A stretch of DNA of 64,000 nt from Cardiocondyla obscurior (Eukaryota > Arthropoda > Insecta > Hymenoptera > Formicidae), in the NCBI RefSeq assembly GCF_019399895.1, contig NC_091880.1, positions 5,022,001 through 5,086,000 on the forward strand, given 5' to 3'. The notes beneath the pieces were generated by a model. That model was not told the DNA's origin. It was given only the letters and a program-made list of their open reading frames with translations, and did not search any database. Position 1 is the first letter of the stretch. Each line of letters begins with the position of its first letter. Shown one piece after another: positions 30,996 through 40,974 of this stretch. Both the position numbers and the translations under genes were made by a program.

Positions 30996-31253
30996 GGGAA
31001 TAAACACGGGTTCTAACTCAGGAGCGTTGAGGGAGGCGAGGGGACGGGGGAAAAAAACGGCGATGAGAGGAGCGCGGGGAGAGGTAGCCGTAGGTGGGAA
31101 GAGAGACCGGTGGGGGGGGTGAATGGGTGACGGATACCCCCCCGGTCTCTTCCCACCTACGGCTACCTCTCCCCGCGCTCCTCTCATCGCGGTTTTTTCC
31201 CCCGTCCCATCGCCTCCCTCAACGCTCCTGGGTTAGAACCCGTGTTTATTCCC
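30996..31253. repeat. 258-bp GC-rich foldback (near-perfect palindrome)
   Basis: Left arm 30996 to about 31118 (GGGAATAAACACGGGTTCTAAC…) and right arm about 31135-31253 are near-perfect reverse complements, separated by a ~15-bp loop with C8 and G8 runs. Far richer in GC than its surroundings. No target duplication is seen. The right arm runs directly into the Gypsy-1 env remnant. The stretch 30929-30995 between the Polinton tip and this palindrome is unassigned. Confidence 0.9.
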
Positions 31254-32253
31254 TACTCGCGCACCTAGAAGAAGGAACGTATTTCCCCTTTAGAATCAAT
31301 ACAAAAAATTGGAACGCGATAGAACAATATGCGGAAATAAGCGCATATAGCGACGAGCAGATGATAGTCACAATAATAAGATTCCCGATAGTAGACGACG
31401 CAAGATACGAATTAAAAAGAGTAACGCCGTTTCCTGTATTAGACAAATCGAACGAGAACGTATTTAAAATAATAGAAATAGAAAATGAATACATAGCAGT
31501 AGATAGAGAAAACAATAATTACTTAACATTAAAAAGAGAGGATATCAGGCAATGCGTAAATAACAATAATATATATATATGCGAACAAAGCCTCCCGGTA
31601 TACCATACCAGGGCAAGCGCACCGTGCGAGGTAAGAGCTATTACCGAGCCAGCAAAAAAGTTGGACACGTGCGTAACGCGAGAAGTTGCATCACGGGCAA
31701 CAGTATGGATAGCAGTAAGCGAACCACAAGAATGGATATACTCCACAACAAAGGAGCAAACAATAGAAATTCAATGTAGAAATAGACCAAGTAAAAAATT
31801 AGAAATAAATAGAACAGGAATAGTAAAATTAAGAACAGCATGTAAACTAACAACGACAGAAATGACAATAAAAACAAGAAACACGATAGGAGAAAGTAAA
31901 ATAGAACGACACGTACCGACGTATAATTTAACAAACATAGAAACAGAACAAAGCGAAAAAACCGACCCAATAATAAAGAAAATAGAAGAAATAAGCCGCG
32001 ACAAGGTAATAAAAAACCCGAACGAATTAAATAAATTAGGGATAAAATTAAGTAGAATGGACAAGCAACTAGACGGAAATGTAATATTAACAAATAGAAT
32101 AATCATGTACACAACGGGCACAAGCGCCACAATAATAGCTATAATAGCGATTATAGTACTAGCAATAGTAATAGTAAAACTGTACAAAAAGAAAAAGAAT
32201 AAAGTAACCGAACAAAAAATCCTACCCAGCGAAATAAAAAGAAGAAAAAAGAA

Positions 32254-32262
32254 AGAAACACC
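32254..32262. repeat. 9-bp target site duplication of the MULE, left
   Basis: AGAAACACC, identical to 38671-38679. Nine bases is the usual Mutator-superfamily duplication. Confidence 0.95.
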
Positions 32263-34121
32263 GCCTATTAGAAGTTAGCCCCCCACTTTATAAGTTTTGA
32301 TAATTTAACAACTGTACTGAATTGTACTAGAGGTGTACTATATTGTTCCTTAATATTAAATCTGTACTCTTATAAATAAGCGAAAAAGAAAAAAAAAATG
32401 ATTTTTTGAACCAGCCCCCCATTTTTATATTTTTTTCATTTTCTCTACTGTACTCGATTGTACTAAGTTGTACTAAGAATGTTCCAAAAGAATACACCGA
32501 AAAATTAATTGCAACAAAAGTTACAACAAAAAAACGTTTTTCGGTAAAAATAGTATATTCCCTGTTTTTTTTTGTACTAATTAGTATGAAGAGATACAGA
32601 TACATATCTGAGTAGTACTACGTTAGTACAATACAAAACAAGTCTTGTTTTTACTGGTACTTCGTTATAAAGGGTACTTTACTCTTGTGTGCGGCCTTTC
32701 GTATTCCGAGAGTCAGTAGAAAAATTAAATATTTGTTAGAATAAAGTCATATTATATATCTGGGTTGTACTACGCTAGTACAATACAATACAAATTTTGT
32801 TTTTACTGGTACTTCGTACAAAAGGCACTTTACTCTTGTGCGCGGCTTTTTGCACTGCGGAAATAATTATACGACAATCAATCTTATATTTACTCGATGA
32901 GAGTAATATTGTAGATCTCAATTGATTTAATTGAGAACGCAGTTCAACTTTTGCTATCTCTCTTAGTTGTAACACTTCTGTGTACTTAAGCCGTTCCACC
33001 GCGGCAAGGTGTAGATATCGAAACGGATTTTTTGTTTTTTATTTTTTTTTGTTTTTTTTTTGTTTTTTTATTTTTTTTTGTTTTTTTTTGCTTTTTTTGT
33101 TTTTTTTTTATAATTTTTTTTGTGTTGTAGTAGTTTTTATTTTTTTTAAGAGTTTTTGTTTAGATTTTTTTTAGTTAATATTTCTTTTGCGTGGTGACTA
33201 ACGATTTAATTATTAATTAATTACTGGATTTTTTGCTTAACATATAAACAAATTGTTGGATTTATTATACTGTCTTCATTAACATGCGTATAGTTTGCCA
33301 ACAAGTCATCAAAAAGTACCCAGTTGTTGCCGTATAAAGCGTACGCTGTATAATGTCCTACTGACACATTGCTTCTGCTGCTGTAGTGCACGATACCAAC
33401 TAAAAGATAAGAGGTCATTATTAACAGTTATTTTTTGAGGGAAAATTTTTAGTGGCACTCTGACATTTGTATCTCCAACACATTCAATTAACAAGTGTGT
33501 GTGATATGTTGCATTTAATTCAACATTACCACCACAGTTTTTACATTGTTTGTGATTGGAGATTATGTTATTCTGCATAGCTTGTGTAATATCGTTGTAA
33601 CCTCGTGATTGGATTGTTTCGAAATCTAAGTTACAAAGTGTTAAATTTCTTGTTATTGTTTTTCTACATGTAATACAATTTTTTAATAATGTGCAAAATG
33701 GATTTTTGTTAAAAAGAGACTCACATAATGTGCCCACGTTCGAAAGTGCGTTTATTGTAATAACATTAAATGTACTTTCATTGACAAAATAATCAATTTT
33801 GCGCAGTATTGTTGCGCGTTGTTTGTAAATTAATTTACATGCACCTTCATTTTTAAAATTTTTGACGAATTCGAAAATGTCCGATATATTATTTAAAAGA
33901 AGAGTATCGTAGAATACTTCATGCGTGCACGCAGCCGTAAATAATTGTACAATACTGTCAAAACCGCAAGTGTTTATTACTACTAATCTTTTCTTTCCTT
34001 CTGTTATTGTTTGACAAAGATTGCCATTTTGTAAATTGTCCATATTAAACCTTCTTTTTTTGCAAACTCCTGTAAAATCAGGTCGTGGATCGAGATACAT
34101 TCTTTTTTTCTTCTTCTCATT
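32263..34121. repeat. MULE left terminal inverted repeat
   Basis: Contains, from the tip inwards: repeated GTAC(T) motifs (32310-32480), a tandem pair of ~150-bp units with GTACTAnCGTAGTAC palindromes (about 32600-32840), a 74-codon small frame, a T-rich tract (33030-33200) and the USP-like end of the transposase gene. Confidence 0.92.
32775..32999 (-). CDS. 74-aa ORF in MULE left TIR
   Basis: Complete, helical, Lys/Leu-rich frame identical in sequence to the copy at 37940-38164. Because the arms are near-identical this gives no independent evidence of selection. It could be a small protein or the shadow of binding-site repeats. Confidence 0.3.
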   Translation of the reverse strand: MERLKYTEVLQLREIAKVELRSQLNQLRSTILLSSSKYKIDCRIIISAVQKAAHKSKVPFVRSTSKNKICIVLY

Positions 34122-36524
34122 TTTGTTTCGCCAGTTATGTTCCTCGTTCCAATCAAATATCTCATTTTCTATATCTTTATTTGATGAAGTAACAGCACTG
34201 CATATAGAAATTTCGTTTTTGTTGTGATTTGAAATATTTGTTTGTGCTAAGTCTTCAGATTTAATATTCGTTTCATGTGTAACGTGTAACTCTTGTAAAT
34301 TTTTATTATATGTTATTTGATCTTGAGTAATTTCAGTTTTATTTGTTTCGAAATTTGAATGTAATTCTTCCTTTTCTACATTCGCAGTTTGATTTTTGAC
34401 ATTTTCCGTAATCATTATTTTGAGATTGTTTATATTTTTATCGGCTTCAAATTTTTGGTCTGCCATTGCTATTTTCATGCGACCAGAAAATGATTGTAAG
34501 TGCAGAGTGATAAATTTGTCGACTCGCATAGGACGTGAAATATTTTTTAATAGTCTATGCTCACAATCGTGAAATTCTGCTTCTACTGCAGAAGATGTCG
34601 CAGTCAAAGATCCGGTTTTAAAAATAGATACCATTGCTCTAGTATACAAAGGAAAATACAAAAGTATAGATGTTATACGTTTTCCTACTTCAACCGAGTA
34701 ATACGAATTAACACTACTTCCCGGATTTTTTATTGAATGATCTTTAGTCAGTGTTAAAACATCAGTAGTAAACGTGGTTAACCATTTCGATATATTTGAA
34801 TTTTGAGGTATTTGTTCAATCTCTGTATTAGGCATATCATTTTTGATATCAAAATCGGCTTTATGTTCTTCGATTTGAGTATTAAGAAATTCGCATGGAA
34901 GAGTATTTTGAACGATAATTGCGTATAGCTTTTTAAAACATTTTTCTGCATACGACGGGATGTTATTAGCAGTATTACCAAACATTTCGCTATTTGTTAA
35001 AACTAGAACGCACTTTACGATATCTTGTAAATCTATGAAACTGGAAATTTTTGTTAAATACGCCAAGATAGTAATGTAAAATAAGCGTACTTGAGGATGT
35101 AGAGTTTTAATTTTTTTCCACCTTGATACCATATGTATGTAATGCGATATGTCGAGACGTAAAAATGAAGAGGGAAGGTTTTCTGACTTCTTATTTAAAC
35201 ATTCAAAGCATTGCGATAAATAGTGATACAAGCTTTCACATTTACAAAATGCTTTAACAATTGCTCCCATTAAAGCTCTGTCGAAATCACAAACTATTTG
35301 CTTTGGCCACGAAAAATTAGATTTTTGTTTTATTCCTTGTCTTATTATTTCTACTAACCAGAAATGAATGGTGTTAGTATTTTGCGATGCGCTTAACATT
35401 TGGAAAATTGGCACGTGAGACGAATGAGTTTTTGTTACGATTTGGTATAGATAAATATGTGATGACAATTCTCCTGACGGTTTTTTTATCTTTTTTACTA
35501 ACGATCCAGTTCCGTCTATGCAAATGTAATCTGGATTTTGTATATATACAGCCATTTGTTCCTGTGTCCAATAATGAATATAAAACGGATCTAATCCAAT
35601 GGCATGTATCTGTCCAGCATGTCGGTAGTATTTCATGTTTTGTAAATTTTGTACTGGATTAGACGTGTTAAGCGTTAAATTAATTTTTTCACGTTCTTGT
35701 TTTGCTTTAGAAAGAATACGATTTGTTGGTAAATGCGCGGGTTCTGGATCGCCGAAATTCATTACTTTATGCGCTTCGTTTCGTCGCCAAATGCATGGAA
35801 GGATATTTTCATCATTTATTTTGTTTGCAATTTCTATTCTTCGTCTTCCTTGTAAATGTCTTTTTTTTTTCATGTTTTACAGAAGCATCAAAATTTGTGA
35901 TTATACATTCTATAATAATATTTTTCGTTGGTGTTGGTTTATTTGCAACCATTCCAGAAAAATTACATTTGCATTCGGAGCAAGTAGCAACTATCTTTGA
36001 AAATATGCCTGACTCAGAGATTTTACACCGCTTAAATGATAACGCACATGGAATACGTATTTCTTGCCATAAATGATCGTATAAAACGTCAGTCCATACA
36101 TTTCTCAGTAACACATTATAAGTTCTTTCTGTTAATTTCTTATCAGCGTACGCTACATTTTCTGGATTCATTGCTAACCAAGTGTCGAATGGTAGAATTA
36201 AATGCAAATTAATTTTCTGTGTATTATTAGAATTATTTAAAATACTATCTTCTGACGCATCTAATTGTAAGATAGAATCACTACATTTTTCAATATTATG
36301 TATTTCGAGAAATTTATTCCACAGATCGTATATGTTTTGTTTCAACATGACATAAAGGTATTTTGGTGATACCCTTTCTTTCCCCGTTTTATGTTATAAT
36401 TCTTCGCTAAGTTCGATATATATATATGTGACTTTGGTACTACAGGATTTCCCGACGAATTCGAGAGTAATTTGTATTTTGATGCTGAAAGTATCTCTAA
36501 CAGCGGCTTTACGTGTTGAGCCAT
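33221..36524 (-). pseudogene. MULE-like transposase with C-terminal ubiquitin-protease (USP)-like domain, frameshifted
   Basis: Reads leftwards in four open pieces: 36524-36342, 36348-35812, 35873-33309 and 33418-33221. The second has a Cys cluster (CSECKC); the join to the third is in a T11 run near 35865. The third, 854 codons, has D in ICIDGTGSLVKK, D in VCDFDRALMGA and a likely E in SSAVEAEFHDCEH, a plausible DDE set. From about 34010 it turns into a USP-like region with the Cys box VINTCGFDSIVQLF and two C-x2-C pairs. The matching His box GHYTAYALYGNNWVLFDD lies in the last piece, one frame off at about 33415-33430, where TTATCTTTTAG could also be a splice acceptor. Confidence 0.75.
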
Positions 36525-36831
36525 GTTAAGTATATAATAAACTCCCGAAATATTCTTAAAAAATCCGTTAAACTGTAATACAATGTATAATGTATATTCG
36601 ATGGTTTACGAAAGTATCGTCCTTGCGGCGGTAATGATATCTCGCGTCTTCCTACAGCGAGTCGCAATGTCGAAAGTCGTGAGCGACGTGAGCGTCAGAT
36701 GTCGGTTGTCCTCCGTCTAGCTGTCTTATCATTACTCCGTATCCCCTCCACTCTAACTTCACAATTTTTGTTTCTGGACGCTGTCCACTCTGGTAGGGAT
36801 AAGTGATACGGAGTAATGATAAGACAGAAGT
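36525..36831. other. MULE centre, transposase 5' region with 23-bp inverted repeat
   Basis: Non-coding stretch upstream of the transposase start. CTGTCTTATCATTACTCCGTATC at 36721-36743 recurs inverted at 36805-36827, just before the right arm begins. Otherwise nothing recognised; probably the promoter. Confidence 0.5.
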
Positions 36832-36852
36832 AATGAGAAGAAGAAAAAAAGA

Positions 36853-37731
36853 ATGTATCTCGATCCACGACCTGATTTTACAGGAGTTTGCAAAAAAAAA
36901 AGGTTTAATATGGACAATTTACAAAATGGCAATCTTTGTCAAACAATAACAGAAGGAAAGAAAAGATTAGTAGTAATAAACACTTGCGGTTTTGACAGTA
37001 TTGTACAATTATTTACGGCTGCGTGCACGCATGAAGTATTCTACGATACTCTTCTTTTAAATAATATATCGGACATTTTCGAATTCGTCAAAAATTTTAA
37101 AAATGAAGGTGCATGTAAATTAATTTACAAACAACGCGCAACAATACTGCGCAAAATTGATTATTTTGTCAATGAAAGTACATTTAATGTTATTACAATA
37201 AACGCACTTTCGAACGTGGGCACATTATGTGAGTCTCTTTTTAACAAAAATCCATTTTGCACATTATTAAAAAATTGTATTACATGTAGAAAAACAATAA
37301 CAAGAAATTTAACACTTTGTAACTTAGATTTCGAAACAATCCAATCACGAGGTTACAACGATATTACACAAGCTATGCAGAATAACATAATCTCCAATCA
37401 CAAACAATGTAAAAACTGTGGTGGTAATGTTGAATTAAATGCAACATATCACACACACTTGTTAATTGAATGTGTTGGAGATACAAATGTCAGAGTGCCA
37501 CTAAAATTTTTCCTCAAAAAATAACTGTTAATAATGACCTCTTATCTTTTAGTTGGTATCGTGCACTACAGCAGCAGAAGCAATGTGTCAGTAGGACATT
37601 ATACAGCGTACGCTTTATACGGCAACAACTGGGTACTTTTTGATGACTTGTTGGCAAACTATACGCATGTTAATGAAGACAGTATAATAAATCCAACAAT
37701 TTGTTTATATGTTAAGCAAAAAATCCAGTAA
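36853..37731 (+). pseudogene. Second copy of the USP-like domain in the MULE right TIR
   Basis: Starts at its own ATG (MYLDPRPDFTGVC…), 223 codons to a stop at 37524, then the His-box frame 37534-37731. It duplicates the transposase C-terminus because the TIR reaches into the gene. A one-base deletion in the run at about 37504-37511 causes an earlier stop than in the left arm. Cys box and His box are both present but in different frames. If expressed it would be a free-standing USP-like fragment. Confidence 0.7.
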
Positions 37732-37939
37732 TTAATTAATAATTAAATCGTTAGTCACCACGCAAAAGAAATATTAACTAAAAAAAATCTAAACAAAAAC
37801 TCTTAAAAAAAATAAAAACTACTACAACACAAAAAAAATTATAAAAAAAAAAAAGCAAAAAAACAAAAAAATAAAAACAAAAAAAAACAAAAAAAAATAA
37901 AAAACAAAAAATCCGTTTCGATATCTACACCTTGCCGCG

Positions 37940-38164
37940 GTGGAACGGCTTAAGTACACAGAAGTGTTACAACTAAGAGAGATAGCAAAAGTTGAACTGC
38001 GTTCTCAATTAAATCAATTGAGATCTACAATATTACTCTCATCGAGTAAATATAAGATTGATTGTCGTATAATTATTTCCGCAGTGCAAAAAGCCGCGCA
38101 CAAGAGTAAAGTGCCTTTTGTACGAAGTACCAGTAAAAACAAAATTTGTATTGTATTGTACTAG
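37940..38164 (+). CDS. 74-aa ORF in MULE right TIR
   Basis: Inverted copy of the frame at 32775-32999 with the same predicted residues. Confidence 0.3.
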   Translation: MERLKYTEVLQLREIAKVELRSQLNQLRSTILLSSSKYKIDCRIIISAVQKAAHKSKVPFVRSTSKNKICIVLY

Positions 38165-38670
38165 CGTAGTACAACCCAGATATATAATATGACTTTATTC
38201 TAACAAATATTTAATTTTTCTACTGACTCTCGGAATACGAAAGGCCGCACACAAGAGTAAAGTACCCTTTATAACGAAGTACCAGTAAAAACAAGACTTG
38301 TTTTGTATTGTACTAACGTAGTACTACTCAGATATGTATCTGTATCTCTTCATACTAATTAGTACAAAAAAACAGGAATATACTATTTTTACCGAAAAAC
38401 GTTTTTGTTGTAACTTTTGTTGCAATTAATTTTTCGGTGTATTCTTTGGAACATTCTTAGTACAACTTAGTACAATCGAGTACAGTAGAGAAAATGAAAA
38501 AAATATAAAAATGGGGGGCTGGTTCAAAAAATCATTTTTTTTTTCTTTTTCGCTTATTTATAAGAGTACAGATTTAATATTAAGGAACAATATAGTACAC
38601 CTCTAGTACAATTCAGTACAGTTGTTAAATTATCAAAACTTATAAAGTGAGGGGCTAACTTCTAATAGGC

Positions 38671-38679
38671 AGAAACACC
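38671..38679. repeat. 9-bp target site duplication of the MULE, right
   Basis: AGAAACACC, identical to 32254-32262. The env frame resumes through it. Confidence 0.95.
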
Positions 38680-38789
38680 AAATGTAAAAACACCACGACC
38701 AACGGTGATACAATTGTAAATAGAATAAGAGAACATATTGTAAGGAAGAAAAGATTGAGGTGTATAAATACACTCAACCTTTTCTTCCC

Positions 38790-38804
38790 CCTAGGGGGGA
38801 GGGA
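38790..38804 (+). promoter_or_regulatory. Gypsy-1 polypurine tract
   Basis: AGGGGGGAGGGA stands immediately before the LTR, as in Gypsy-2. Confidence 0.75.
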
Positions 38805-39387
38805 TGTTGTAACCCAAAACCCCGTTACAACACGAAACATGACGCAGGGCATTTCGGCATAAGTATCTCGTAATTAAATAACATCGGAGGATGCAAGATC
38901 AGCAAATCTCCTTAAGAAATTAAATAATAAGAAACAAAAGAGAAACACGTGCGAGAACTTATTGCCGAAATCGCTGAGGTTGCATTCGCCGAACTACCGA
39001 AGTTCGGCATTGCAACCCGATGAGGCCAAGGCCCTGCGTCACTATTAAATAACCGCGAACCGTCACGGACGGGCAGTCGCATCATAGTCCGTGCCGTAAA
39101 CTGAGAGCGTGTGATAATCAAAGTTCGGTCGCGTGCCAAGTAAGAGGAGACCTCGCGGAGCCGAGGACGCGTGACAACGCGAGGACGTGTGCCGAACCGA
39201 CAAAAGGGAAACTTAGGAAGATAGAAAAAGTGTAACATCGTAACTTAATCCCGTGTGGGGTTGCTAGTCCTCCATCGGGCGCCTCCCCTGGTGGCGCATT
39301 GGGGAAAGCTCGCCGGCTTGCCGGAGGGTACCGGGGAAATAAAATAACCGGGGTGGACCAAAACTAGCAAAATCAATAAATCAGACA

Positions 39388-40974
39388 ATGGATAAAACAA
39401 AAGGATATAATACCCCAGGTGGCAGCCCAGTAGATCTGGAAAATCCACCCTCTGCGGAGGTCGGTCCTATGGATTCTGGGGAGGACCAACTATTGTTTGA
39501 AAATGCTCCTGCCAAAGGAAGAGCTAAGGTCGTAAGATCTCAAATGGCAAAATCTGAAATAATGGAGTACAATAAAGACGAACCTAGAACTCGCTCACTC
39601 TCATTTAGTGGAGCTCATCTGGGAATTGGATTGTCCTGCACGACTAGTAAACCTGACTACAATCAGATGTTGGCAGAAATTCAACGACTGCAGCAGGAAG
39701 TAACCATGCTAAATCAGGAAAATGCAAAACTCAAGGCTTGGTTTACGAAACTATCTGAATCAAATGGGAACTTAAACTCACCCCCAATAAATCTCTCAAC
39801 CATACCAACGGACAAAGTAGAGAAAAACCTGGAAAAGAAAAATAATCTCAATCCTAGTGAAGAGTACATAACTGACGAAGAGGAACTCGAAAGAGAAACC
39901 GACTGGATCTTAAAGAAAAACAGAAATAAAAAGCGAAAAAACGAATTTACAACTCCTCCTGATATACAACATAAAAAAACAAATATTTTACAACCAGATA
40001 AACCTAAGGAGAGAGTTCCACCTCCCTTTTATATCGATAACATGGCTGGGAGAAGCCTAAAAACAGTAATACAAAAAATAGAACAAATAAATCTCAACGA
40101 AGACAAATTTACCACCCAAACTCTAGCTAGCGGTGGGATTAAAGTGAATGTTTATACTGATATTCTTTATAGAGCTGTAACTAAGATGTTGTTGGAAGAA
40201 AAATTCAGCTTTCACACATATGAAAATAAAAATTATAAACCGATTCGTGTAATGATCAGACATCTACATCCCACTTTGGATCCAGAGGACATCATTGCCG
40301 AGCTGAGAGAAAAGCATCAACTACCTGCTGAAAAAGCAGTTAACATAATAAGCAGAAAAGATAAAAATGTCTCCCTTATTTATGGTGACATTCAAGAAAG
40401 AAGCCGACACAAAAAAATTTTTCAATTGAAATTCCTTCTACATCAAAAAATTAAAGTTGAAGCTCTAAGGAAAAACTTCATTATACCGCAATGTAAGAAA
40501 TGCCAAGGTTTCGGTCATACGCAAAACCATTGCTACAAAGAGGCATTTTGTGTGAAATGTGCAGGAAAGCATTATACTTCTCAATGTAACAAACCGAAAG
40601 ATGCTGACCCCAAATGCGTTAACTGTGGTGGTAAACACCCAGCCAGTTACAGAGGCTGTGAGATAGCTAAAGAACTCCAATCAAGGCGTGAAAAAAAAGT
40701 TAATCAGAAAAGCACTAAATCAGCGATTCGGCAAACACCAATTGAGACAACAAGTGCAAAAACATTTGCGCAAGTAGTTGAAACTAGGAACAAAGAAGAA
40801 GAAGAGAATGTCAACAAAATCACAAATGACCCCTTGATTAAAACACTGAATCAAATTCTGGATAGAATTGGTAAGCTTGAGGAAAGGTTCTCAATCCTTG
40901 AAAAAAAAGTTACAGAAAAAAATAGTGCAGAGGCAACTAGTAAGCAAGCCAAAACAAAAACTAAAAAAAGATGA
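39388..40974 (+). CDS. LINE ORF1, gag-like nucleic-acid-binding protein
   Basis: 528 aa. Packages the LINE RNA. It has a coiled-coil segment (MLAEIQRLQQEVTMLNQEN, about residues 95-130), a central RRM-like/PRE region (about 230-370), and three zinc-knuckle-like clusters (CKKCQGFGHTQNHC, CVKCAGKHYTSQC, CVNCGGKHPASYRGC, about 370-425), the pattern of Jockey-clade ORF1. The start ATG follows TCAGACA. The stop TGA overlaps the ORF2 ATG as ATGA. Confidence 0.9.
   Translation: MDKTKGYNTPGGSPVDLENPPSAEVGPMDSGEDQLLFENAPAKGRAKVVRSQMAKSEIMEYNKDEPRTRSLSFSGAHLGIGLSCTTSKPDYNQMLAEIQRLQQEVTMLNQENAKLKAWFTKLSESNGNLNSPPINLSTIPTDKVEKNLEKKNNLNPSEEYITDEEELERETDWILKKNRNKKRKNEFTTPPDIQHKKTNILQPDKPKERVPPPFYIDNMAGRSLKTVIQKIEQINLNEDKFTTQTLASGGIKVNVYTDILYRAVTKMLLEEKFSFHTYENKNYKPIRVMIRHLHPTLDPEDIIAELREKHQLPAEKAVNIISRKDKNVSLIYGDIQERSRHKKIFQLKFLLHQKIKVEALRKNFIIPQCKKCQGFGHTQNHCYKEAFCVKCAGKHYTSQCNKPKDADPKCVNCGGKHPASYRGCEIAKELQSRREKKVNQKSTKSAIRQTPIETTSAKTFAQVVETRNKEEEENVNKITNDPLIKTLNQILDRIGKLEERFSILEKKVTEKNSAEATSKQAKTKTKKR

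Larger units (their letters stand above)
32263..38670. mobile_element. MULE-like DNA transposon with 1.85-kb TIRs and a USP-fused transposase
   Basis: 6,408 bp, ends GCCTATTAGAAGTTAGCCCC and its complement, flanked by a perfect 9-bp duplication inside Gypsy-1 env. The arms 32263-34121 and 36832-38670 are near-identical, about 58% of the element. The unique centre holds most of the transposase. Long arms with a MULE-type transposase recall the FB/NOF type of Mutator element. The arms differ by few substitutions and indels, so the insertion or its last arm conversion is recent. Confidence 0.9.
36832..38670. repeat. MULE right terminal inverted repeat
   Basis: Inverted copy of 32263-34121. It carries a second copy of the USP-like part, the A/T tract and the GTAC motif arrays. 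Confidence 0.92.
31254..38719 (+). pseudogene. env: Gypsy-1 env, C-terminal half, split by the MULE
   Basis: Segment 31254-32262 encodes the second half of an F-type Env like that of Gypsy-2: YFPFRIN, EISAYSDEQMIVTIIRFPIV, paired cysteines, a membrane segment (about 32130-32175) and a basic tail. The frame reaches the 9-bp target site of the MULE at 32254-32262, and resumes after the transposon at 38671 for 16 more codons to TAA at 38717-38719. The N-terminal half, with cleavage site and fusion region, is missing. Reading upstream of 31254 would enter the palindrome and is not env. Confidence 0.85.

Noticed and set aside
31094..31253. ATG at 31094 as the start of the Gypsy-1 env ORF
   Set aside because: This part is translated from the palindrome arm; its residues have no relation to env, which begins only at 31254.
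30996..31253. Foldback palindrome as a CRISPR or rho-independent terminator
   Set aside because: A single inverted unit with no spacer array, in a eukaryotic transposon context.
33000..33200. T-rich tract in the MULE arm as a poly-A tail of a retroposon
   Set aside because: The same tract exists inverted in the other arm at 37780-37915, so it is part of the TIR and not a separate insertion.
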